A stretch of DNA of 6,658 nt from Actinomycetes bacterium (GTDB lineage Bacteria; Actinomycetota; Acidimicrobiia; Acidimicrobiales; RAAP-2), in the NCBI GenBank assembly GCA_021807965.1, contig JAKBCI010000099.1:1-6658 (forward strand). Direction: 5' to 3'. The position numbers and the translations under genes are program-made. The notes below the pieces were generated by a model, which was given only the letters and a program-made list of their open reading frames with translations, made no database searches and was not told where the DNA came from. Of the stretch, positions 1 through 4,820 are shown one piece after another (the first letter of the stretch is position 1; each line of letters starts with the position of its first letter).

Positions 1-1053
1 GGGACGCACGGCCGCGATGCCGGCGTCCTGAGCGGCGAGCACGAGCTCGTAGACGCGGCGTTGCACGGGGGTGAAGACACCGTTGATCGGCATCGTGCGC
101 GTCACGTCGGCGGTGTAGAGCTGGTCACACTCGACACCCGCGTCGAGCAGCAGCAGGTCGCCGCCGCGCACGACGCCGTTGTTGCGCGTCCAGTGCAGCA
201 CCGTGGCGTTCGCGCCGCTGGCGGCAATCGTGTCGTACCCGACGTCGTTGCCCTCGACGCGGGCGCGCAGGTTGAAGATGCCCTCGATCACGCGCTCGCT
301 TCGTCCTACCGCTTCGGGCAGTGCGCGCACGACGTCCTCGAAGCCGCGCACGGTATGCGCGATCGCGGCCTCCAGCTGGCGCCGCTCGAAGTCATCCTTC
401 ACGAGGCGCTGCTCGCTGAGCGCCACGACCAGGCGCTCGTCGAGTTCACTCGGCTCGACCAGCGCATCCACCTCGGCGTCAAAACCGCGCACCGTGGCCA
501 TGGTGGTGGCGCCGAGGGCGGCGAGGTCCTTCGCGAGGTCCTCGCGCGGGGCCGTGTGGAGGGCGAAGTGCTGCGCGGACTCGGTGACGCCGCGACGGGG
601 CCCGACCCAGATCTCGCCGTACCGCGAGTCGGTGAAGAAGGCGTGGCTGCGTGCGTCTCGACGTTCGGGGACGTACAGCGTGGCGTGCGGCGCCGCGGCC
701 CCGGGCGCGATGACCAGCACGCAGTCCGGTTCCGCGCAGCCAGTCAGGTAGAAGAAGTCGGTGCCGGGACGGAATCGGTAGTCGGTGTCGTTGGCGCGCA
801 CCTTTAACTGCCCGGCCGCCACGACGAGCGTCGTGCCGCTAAAGGCGTGGGCGATTCGTGCGCGTCGATCGGCGCACTCGGCGGTGGCCGGGTGCACGGT
901 GTCCTCGAGGGACGTCGGACCCCAACCGACGGCCATCGCGTCGACGAGGGCGCGCGGCACCGGGGGTCGGTGGTGACCGGTCCACACCCAGTGCTGCGAG
1001 GTGCGTCGCTCGGCGGAGACGTCTGGTTCAGTGACGGGCGAGTCGTCAGGCAT
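1..1053 (-). CDS. pepP: Xaa-Pro aminopeptidase (aminopeptidase P, M24B), 3' end beyond window
   Basis: Cytoplasmic metallopeptidase that removes an N-terminal residue preceding proline. Translating the reverse strand from the ATG at 1053-1051 gives 351 residues with no stop before the window edge, so the C-terminal part is missing. Residues about 60-200 fit the aminopeptidase P N-terminal domain (FRPGTDFFYLTG at 95-105). The pita-bread catalytic domain starts near residue 225. Visible catalytic features are LHWTRNN (His287, matching the histidine of the family's LHYTxN motif) and the first two metal ligands in DAGVECDQLYTADVTRTMP (Asp304 and Asp316). The remaining His and Glu ligands would lie off the window. 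The full family length is usually 430-490 residues, so roughly three quarters is present. No Shine-Dalgarno is seen, but a TACATT -10 box lies 7 nt before the ATG, suggesting a leaderless message. It is divergent from the crotonase gene. The family call is very secure; the substrate range is not shown. Confidence 0.95.
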   Translation of the reverse strand, partial: MPDDSPVTEPDVSAERRTSQHWVWTGHHRPPVPRALVDAMAVGWGPTSLEDTVHPATAECADRRARIAHAFSGTTLVVAAGQLKVRANDTDYRFRPGTDFFYLTGCAEPDCVLVIAPGAAAPHATLYVPERRDARSHAFFTDSRYGEIWVGPRRGVTESAQHFALHTAPREDLAKDLAALGATTMATVRGFDAEVDALVEPSELDERLVVALSEQRLVKDDFERRQLEAAIAHTVRGFEDVVRALPEAVGRSERVIEGIFNLRARVEGNDVGYDTIAASGANATVLHWTRNNGVVRGGDLLLLDAGVECDQLYTADVTRTMPINGVFTPVQRRVYELVLAAQDAGIAAVRP

Positions 1054-1060
1054 AGTGATC

Positions 1061-1066
1061 AATGTA
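1061..1066 (-). promoter_or_regulatory. Putative -10 box (TACATT) of pepP, leaderless type
   Basis: Reading the reverse strand, TACATT fits TAnnnT and is followed by 7 nt and then the ATG at 1053. Transcription would therefore start at or within a base or two of the start codon. No convincing -35 TTGACA-like hexamer is seen 16-19 nt upstream, which is common for high-GC actinobacterial promoters. The call rests on position and consensus only. Confidence 0.5.
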
Positions 1067-1091
1067 GTCGCGCCATGGTGGGCGCGGGCCG

Positions 1092-1097
1092 TAGTGT
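1092..1097 (+). promoter_or_regulatory. Putative -10 box (TAGTGT) of the crotonase gene, leaderless type
   Basis: TAGTGT fits TAnnnT and is 6 nt before the GTG at 1104, with no purine-rich ribosome site in between. The predicted -35 regions of this promoter (about 1069-1074) and of the opposing pepP promoter (about 1084-1089) fall within the same 25 bp between the two -10 boxes. The two promoters would therefore be expected to compete for polymerase. Confidence 0.48.
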
Positions 1098-1103
1098 CGG
1101 TGC

Positions 1104-1769
1104 GTGGACCTCTCACTCGAGTACGACGGCCCGGTCGCGGTAGTCACGTGGCGCGACGGGGAGAATCGCATCAACGACGATTCGCTCGGCGCGCTGGGCG
1201 CGCGCCTCGACGAGCTCGAGGCGCGCGACGGACCCCTCGCGGTGGTCGTGACGGGGGAGGGCAAGTTCTTTTGCAACGGCCTCGACCTCGAGCGCTACGG
1301 GGACGATCCGTCCGCCTTCGGTCGGCTCCTCGAGGGACTGCGCGCGACGGTGGCTCGACTCCTGGTCTTTCCCGCGTACACCGTGGCGGCACTGAACGGA
1401 CACACCTTCGCGGGCGGCGCCCTGCTCAGTTGCGCCTTCGACTACCGGGTCATGCGCGACGACCGAGGGTACTGGTGCGTCAACGAGGCCGACATCGGGA
1501 TCACCCTCGAGGATCAGTACGCGGCGATCCTGTTCAATCGCCTGCCGCGCGCCACGGCGATCGACGCGCTGTTGACCGCGCGTCGCTTCGGCGGACCCGC
1601 GGCGCTCGCGGCCGGCGTCGTTGAGTCGATCGCGCCCGAGCGCGAACTGCTCGCGCGCGCCGTCGAGGTGGCGGGCGCGATGGCCCACAAGGATCGCGCG
1701 GTGCTCGCGCATCACAAGCGCGTCGCCTACCGCGGGATCCTCACGACCCTCGGGTTTCCCCTCGACTAG
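1104..1769 (+). CDS. Enoyl-CoA hydratase/isomerase family protein, probably delta3,delta2-enoyl-CoA isomerase type
   Basis: A 221-residue crotonase-fold protein starting at GTG 1104. The two oxyanion-hole segments are visible: FCNGLDLE (residues 56-63) and NGHTFAGG (98-105). DYRVMRDDRG (113-122) is followed by NEADIG (127-132), where Glu128 is the candidate general base. This combination, the short length (typical hydratases are about 260 residues) and the absence of an obvious second catalytic Glu in the oxyanion segment resemble the peroxisomal ECI-type delta3,delta2-enoyl-CoA isomerases. Those shift the double bond of 3-enoyl-CoA to the 2-trans position during beta-oxidation of unsaturated fatty acids. 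The gene is divergent from pepP and convergent with bioY, so it is probably monocistronic. The start is supported by a -10 box 6 nt upstream and by loss of homology before residue 1. The superfamily is certain; the isomerase assignment is an inference. Confidence 0.85.
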   Translation: MDLSLEYDGPVAVVTWRDGENRINDDSLGALGARLDELEARDGPLAVVVTGEGKFFCNGLDLERYGDDPSAFGRLLEGLRATVARLLVFPAYTVAALNGHTFAGGALLSCAFDYRVMRDDRGYWCVNEADIGITLEDQYAAILFNRLPRATAIDALLTARRFGGPAALAAGVVESIAPERELLARAVEVAGAMAHKDRAVLAHHKRVAYRGILTTLGFPLD

Positions 1770-2350
1770 CGATCGGCCCGATCAACCAGTCGCCAGGTCG
1801 ACGGCAGCGCGACGCCGGCGAGAACGGCCTTGATCACCTCGCCGGTGATGAACGGCGTGAGGCCAAGCGAGATGGCCGTTCCCAGTCCGACGTGGAGGCT
1901 CACCGCGAGCCACGGCACGGCAATCGCGAAAATCACGATCTCGCCGAGGACCATCGAGGCGGCCGCACGCGCGACGGTGCGGTCGCCACCGCGCGAGGCC
2001 AGCCAGCCGAGGACTGCCCCCGCGGCGACGAAGCCCACCAGGTACCCGAACGTGGCCATCGGCACGCCGCTCGTGTGGTCGGCAAACCACGGGACGCCCG
2101 CAATGCCGGCGACCACGTAGAGCGCCATGGACAGGCTGGCGCGGCGCCAGCCCAGCGCCGAGCCGACGAGCAGCACGCCGAGGGTCTGGCCGGTGATCGG
2201 CACCGGCGTGAAGCCGAGATGGATGGTCACCTGGGCGAGCAGACCGACGAGGGCTGCCCCCGAGGCGACGAGGACGGCGTCGGCCACGCGCGACGACGAG
2301 ATGGCGTCGGCGAGGACGCGACGCGGGTTCGGTACGGCGATCGTGGACAT
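1766..2350 (-). CDS. bioY: Biotin transporter BioY (ECF transporter S component)
   Basis: An integral membrane protein of 194 residues that binds biotin and feeds it to an ECF energising module, or in some bacteria works alone. Hydrophobic segments are at about 22-42, 54-70, 73-90, 103-119, 134-155 and 160-190, matching the six-helix S-component fold. Family motifs are TPVPITGQTLGVLLVGSALG (48-67), the FGYLVGF stretch (101-107) that corresponds to the usual GPTGGYLxGF, and the C-terminal FITGEVIKAVLA (167-178), which has Glu where many homologues have Asp. ATG 2350 is chosen because AGGAGG at 2360-2355 lies 4 nt before it. A longer reading from TTG 2374 would begin inside the likely -10 box. 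The stop overlaps that of the convergent crotonase gene. No bioM or bioN (ATPase and T component) is in the window. No BioR- or BioQ-like operator was recognised upstream. Confidence 0.95.
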   Translation of the reverse strand: MSTIAVPNPRRVLADAISSSRVADAVLVASGAALVGLLAQVTIHLGFTPVPITGQTLGVLLVGSALGWRRASLSMALYVVAGIAGVPWFADHTSGVPMATFGYLVGFVAAGAVLGWLASRGGDRTVARAAASMVLGEIVIFAIAVPWLAVSLHVGLGTAISLGLTPFITGEVIKAVLAGVALPSTWRLVDRADR

Positions 2351-2354
2351 GGAC

Positions 2355-2360
2355 CCTCCT
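2355..2360 (-). promoter_or_regulatory. Ribosome binding site (AGGAGG) of bioY
   Basis: AGGAGG on the reverse strand lies 4 nt before ATG 2350. This is the strongest Shine-Dalgarno in the window, and it decides the start against the in-frame TTG at 2374. Confidence 0.75.
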
Positions 2361-2373
2361 TCGACTTTGGGCA

Positions 2374-2379
2374 ATGTTA
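2374..2379 (-). promoter_or_regulatory. Putative -10 box (TAACAT) of bioY
   Basis: TAACAT on the reverse strand fits TAnnnT. Initiation about 7 nt downstream would give a 5' leader of roughly 17 nt carrying the AGGAGG site. This leaves bioY with its own promoter within the 60 bp behind rmlA, so it need not depend on rmlA read-through. No -35 hexamer is evident. Confidence 0.45.
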
Positions 2380-2397
2380 CGCGTCGGGCGCCCCCGC

Positions 2398-2410
2398 CCT
2401 CGCCCCGAGG
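2398..2410. promoter_or_regulatory. 13-bp inverted repeat between rmlA stop and bioY promoter
   Basis: A perfect 5-bp inverted repeat with a 3-nt centre (CCTCG-CCC-CGAGG on the + strand) directly abuts the rmlA stop codon and covers the predicted -35 region of bioY. In rmlA mRNA it could form a small GC hairpin, but no T-tract follows, so it is not a classical intrinsic terminator. It could also be an operator for bioY, or chance in GC-rich DNA. Confidence 0.2.
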
Positions 2411-3193
2411 CTAAATCCAACCTTGGTCGCGGGCGATCTGCTCGACGTCGCCGATGCGCAGGCCGGTGCGGTGCTGCAGGGTGCGGATCAGGCCGCCGGC
2501 CTCGTAGAGCGACTCGTGGGTCCCGGTGTCGAGCCACGTCGTCGATCGCGCGAGCACCTCGACGCGAAGTTCACCTCGCTCGAGGTACGCGTTGTTGAGC
2601 GCGGTGATCTCGAGCTCGCCGCGCTCGCTCGGGGTCAGGCGGCGCGCGAACTCACTCGCGCGCTCGTCGTAGAAGTAGATCCCCGGCACCGCGTAGGTGC
2701 TCTTGGGCACCGCGGGCTTCTCCTCGATGGACAAGACGCGCCCGTCGTCGTCGAACTCGACGACGCCGTAGCGCTCGGGATCTTTCACCTGGTACGCAAA
2801 GATCAGCGCGCCGGCGACGTTGGTGTTCTGGCGCAGGTGGGTGCCCAAGCCGGGCCCGTGAAAGAGGTTGTCGCCCAAGATGAGCGCGCACTTGTCCCCG
2901 TCGAGGAAGTCCTCGCCGAGGATCAGCGCCTCGGCGAGGCCGTTGGGGTGGGCCTGGACGGCGTAGGTGAGCGAGAGTCCGAACTGACCGCCGTCGCCGA
3001 GCAGGCGTTGGAAGGCCGCCTGGTCGTGGGGCGTCGTGATCACGAGCAGGTCGCGCAGCCCGGTGAGCATGAGCGTGCTGAGCGGGTAGTAGATCATCGG
3101 CTTGTCGTAGATCGGCAGCAACTGCTTGGATACCGCTCGGGTGATCGGGTGGAGCCGGGTGCCGCTGCCGCCGGCCAGGATGATTCCCTTCAC
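2411..3193 (-). CDS. rmlA: Glucose-1-phosphate thymidylyltransferase RmlA, short form
   Basis: Makes dTDP-glucose from dTTP and glucose-1-phosphate, the first step of dTDP-deoxysugar synthesis in the cytoplasm. The 260-residue protein has the nucleotide-binding GGSGTRLHP (8-16), [16 protein letters not shown] (23-38), LGDN with the metal ligand Asp108, EEKP with Lys159 (157-160), and [10 protein letters not shown] with Asp222 (220-229). Start GTG 3193 is chosen because MKGIILAGG is the usual family N-terminus; the longer open frame to 3277 adds 28 unrelated residues that overlap rmlB. A TATACT box 6 nt upstream supports this start. The protein ends at [10 protein letters not shown], whereas most RmlA proteins (about 290 residues) continue for about 30 more. 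No matching sequence follows in this frame after the TAG. All catalytic residues are kept. It is divergent from rmlB. Confidence 0.95.
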   Translation of the reverse strand: MKGIILAGGSGTRLHPITRAVSKQLLPIYDKPMIYYPLSTLMLTGLRDLLVITTPHDQAAFQRLLGDGGQFGLSLTYAVQAHPNGLAEALILGEDFLDGDKCALILGDNLFHGPGLGTHLRQNTNVAGALIFAYQVKDPERYGVVEFDDDGRVLSIEEKPAVPKSTYAVPGIYFYDERASEFARRLTPSERGELEITALNNAYLERGELRVEVLARSTTWLDTGTHESLYEAGGLIRTLQHRTGLRIGDVEQIARDQGWI

Positions 3194-3198
3194 TCCAG

Positions 3199-3204
3199 TA
3201 GTAT
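3199..3204 (+). promoter_or_regulatory. Putative -10 box (TAGTAT) of the rmlB-rmlC operon
   Basis: TAGTAT on the + strand fits TAnnnT and overlaps the opposing rmlA -10 box by five bases. It would start transcription near 3211 and give a leader of about 32 nt with a ribosome site before rmlB. The matching -35 would fall inside the first codons of rmlA and shows no clear hexamer. It is weaker than the rmlA box. Confidence 0.35.
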
Positions 3205-3205
3205 A
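3200..3205 (-). promoter_or_regulatory. Putative -10 box (TATACT) of rmlA, leaderless type
   Basis: TATACT on the reverse strand is the best -10 match in the window and lies 6 nt before GTG 3193. The GGA just before the GTG is too close to act as a Shine-Dalgarno, so a leaderless transcript is the simplest reading. Confidence 0.6.
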
Positions 3206-3232
3206 AGAGTCCACCAAGCACCGCTCGAGGCC

Positions 3233-3237
3233 GAGGT
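3233..3237 (+). promoter_or_regulatory. Ribosome binding site (GAGGT) of rmlB
   Basis: GAGGT matches the anti-Shine-Dalgarno core and ends 5 nt before ATG 3243. This fixes the rmlB start and shows that rmlB, unlike rmlA, is translated from a leadered message. Confidence 0.6.
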
Positions 3238-3242
3238 AGACC

Positions 3243-4217
3243 ATGCGCGTAGTCATCACCGGGGCGGCCGGCTTCATCGGGTCGCGCTTCGCGGAGCTGC
3301 TGCTCGCCGACGCCGATCGACTGGGCTACGACGACGTCGTGCTGCTCGACGCGCTGACCTACTCGGGGCGTCGCGAGAACATGGCCGAGGCGCTCGCCGC
3401 CGGGGGGCGCTTCGTGCACGGCTCGATCAACGACGCCGCCGTGGTGGACGCCGCCCTCGCCGACGCGCACGCGGTGGTGCACTTCGCGGCCGAGAGTCAC
3501 GTGGACCGCTCGATCGCGGGGGCGCGGACCTTCTTTGAGACCAACGTGCTCGGCACCCAGCAGCTCCTGGAGAGCGCGCGGCGCGCCGGAGTCGCGCGCT
3601 TCGTGCACGTCTCGACCGACGAGGTCTACGGCTCCATCGCCGAGGGATCGTGGCGCGAGGATCACCGGCTCGAGCCCAACTCGCCCTACTCGGCGAGCAA
3701 GGCGGCCTCGGACCTCGCCGCGCTCGCCTACCACCGGACCTACGACCTGGCGGTGATGGTGACGCGCTGCTCGAACAACTACGGACCCCGCCAGTTTCCC
3801 GAGAAGGTCATTCCGCTGTTCGTGACGAACCTGCTCGACGGGCTGCCCGTGCCGCTCTACGGCGACGGGTTGAACGTGCGCGACTGGCTCCACGTCGACG
3901 ACCACGGCCGCGGCGTCCTCGCCGTGCTCGAAGGCGGCCGGCCGGGTGAGATCTACAACATTGGCGGCGGCACTGAGCTGACCAATCGAGAGCTCACCAC
4001 GCGGCTGCTGGCCCTGGCCGGCGCCGACGAGTCGAGCGTGCGACCAGTCGCCGACCGGCTCGGTCACGACCGGCGCTACAGCGTCGACTGGACCAAGATC
4101 CACGACGAGCTCGGCTACGTGCCGCGCGTCGACTTCGACGAGGGCCTGGCGGCCACGGTGGCGTGGTACCGCGAGCACGAGGCGTGGTGGCGCCCGCTGA
4201 AGACGGCGGTCGCGTGA
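3243..4217 (+). CDS. rmlB: dTDP-glucose 4,6-dehydratase RmlB
   Basis: NAD-dependent extended SDR enzyme that converts dTDP-glucose to dTDP-4-keto-6-deoxyglucose. The 324-residue length is normal for the family. The Rossmann motif GAAGFIGS is at residues 7-14. The substrate-binding and catalytic region includes [11 protein letters not shown] (80-90) and STDEVYG (124-130), with the Thr125-Asp126-Glu127 triad typical of 4,6-dehydratases. The SDR pair is Tyr149 and Lys153 in [23 protein letters not shown] (178-193) and RDWLHVDDH (213-221) are also characteristic. The start follows from the GAGGT site and from the N-terminal [10 protein letters not shown] being at the expected distance. The last codons overlap the GTG of the rmlC-like gene by 4 bp, indicating one operon with translational coupling. 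The product would use dTDP-glucose made by the divergent rmlA. Confidence 0.97.
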   Translation: MRVVITGAAGFIGSRFAELLLADADRLGYDDVVLLDALTYSGRRENMAEALAAGGRFVHGSINDAAVVDAALADAHAVVHFAAESHVDRSIAGARTFFETNVLGTQQLLESARRAGVARFVHVSTDEVYGSIAEGSWREDHRLEPNSPYSASKAASDLAALAYHRTYDLAVMVTRCSNNYGPRQFPEKVIPLFVTNLLDGLPVPLYGDGLNVRDWLHVDDHGRGVLAVLEGGRPGEIYNIGGGTELTNRELTTRLLALAGADESSVRPVADRLGHDRRYSVDWTKIHDELGYVPRVDFDEGLAATVAWYREHEAWWRPLKTAVA

Positions 4218-4780
4218 ACCTGCTCGCGCGCGACATCGCGGGCCTGATGATCCTGGAGTCCCCGACGTGGGGCGACGATCGTGGCTTCTTTCGCGAGTGG
4301 TTCAAGGGTCCCGACTTCGACGGCGCGGGGATCGCCTTCACGGTGCGCCAGGCGAATCTCTCAATGTCGGTGTGCAACGTCGTGCGCGGACTGCACTACT
4401 CGCTCGCCACCGAAGGTCAGGCCAAGGTGGTTACGTGCGCCTTCGGCTCGCTCGACGACGTCATCGTGGACGTCCGCGTCGGCTCGCCGACCTTCGGCGC
4501 GCTCGAGGTCGTGCACCTCGAGGCCGGCGACGGCCGCTCGGTCTACCTGCCCGCGGGGGTGGCGCACGGTTTCGTCGTGCGCAGTGAGCGGGCCGCGCTC
4601 ACCTACCTGCTCTCGTCGCCCTTCAACGCCGCCGTCGAGCTCGAGATCAACCCGATGGACCCGGCCATCGGCGTCCCCTGGAACCTCGCGGTCGCGCCCA
4701 TCCTGAGCGACAAGGACGCCTCGGCGCCGACGCTCGACGAGCGCCGCCGCGCCGACGAGCTGCCGCGCTACGCGCGCTGA
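4214..4780 (+). CDS. rmlC: RmlC-like dTDP-4-keto-6-deoxyglucose epimerase, with Tyr-to-Phe at the expected catalytic site
   Basis: A cupin-fold sugar-nucleotide epimerase of 188 residues, the next step after RmlB. Family motifs are DRGFFREWF (22-30), VRQANLSMS (44-52), VRGLHYS (57-63, catalytic base His61), QAKVVTC (69-75), DVIVDVRVGSPTFG (82-95), PAGVAHGF (113-120) and LSDKDASAP (164-172, Asp168 pairing with His61). In RmlC proteins a conserved Tyr, in a segment such as CSAEYNP of the mycobacterial enzyme, acts as the acid. The aligned segment here is LSSPFNA, with Phe137 (TTC at 4622-4624). The enzyme may therefore epimerise only one carbon or handle another sugar. GTG 4214 overlaps the rmlB stop in GTGA. 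A longer frame from ATG 4163 would lie over rmlB coding sequence and adds only non-homologous residues. The family is secure; full 3,5-epimerase activity is doubtful. Confidence 0.88.
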   Translation: MNLLARDIAGLMILESPTWGDDRGFFREWFKGPDFDGAGIAFTVRQANLSMSVCNVVRGLHYSLATEGQAKVVTCAFGSLDDVIVDVRVGSPTFGALEVVHLEAGDGRSVYLPAGVAHGFVVRSERAALTYLLSSPFNAAVELEINPMDPAIGVPWNLAVAPILSDKDASAPTLDERRRADELPRYAR

Positions 4781-4807
4781 CCAGAGCGCTCGCGCGCGAC
4801 GTGTTGC

Positions 4808-4813
4808 TAGCGT
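4808..4813 (+). promoter_or_regulatory. Putative -10 box (TAGCGT) of deoC, leaderless type
   Basis: TAGCGT fits TAnnnT and lies 7 nt before GTG 4821, in the 40 bp behind the rmlC-like gene. It gives deoC its own promoter and argues for GTG 4821 over the in-frame GTG at 4812, which overlaps the box itself. Confidence 0.42.
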
Positions 4814-4820
4814 GGGCGAG

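Noticed and set aside
61..807. Two overlapping + strand open frames opposite pepP
   Set aside because: The reverse strand encodes an unmistakable aminopeptidase P over the same bases; the + strand products show no family motif.
3194..3277. Longer rmlA reading with 28 extra N-terminal residues
   Set aside because: RmlA proteins begin at MKGIILAGG. The extension overlaps rmlB and covers the TATACT box 6 nt before GTG 3193.
1892..3538. A 548-codon open frame on the + strand across bioY, rmlA and the start of rmlB
   Set aside because: It is antisense to two clear genes, has low-complexity Arg/Gly/Ala/Asp-rich composition with no motif, and is explained by the scarcity of stops in GC-rich DNA.
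2652..4178. A 508-codon open frame on the - strand across rmlA and rmlB
   Set aside because: It lies antisense to rmlB and out of frame with rmlA, and it has no recognisable domain; a composition artefact.
4163..4213. Upstream ATG start for the rmlC-like gene adding 17 residues
   Set aside because: The added residues lie wholly over rmlB codons and do not resemble RmlC N-termini. The GTG at 4214 in a GTGA overlap is the usual coupled start.
4774..4789. Possible hairpin GCGCT-GACCAG-AGCGC at the end of the rmlC-like gene, as a terminator
   Set aside because: A 5-bp stem in a CG-alternating stretch, where such complementarity is frequent, and no T-tract follows. Not strong enough to call.
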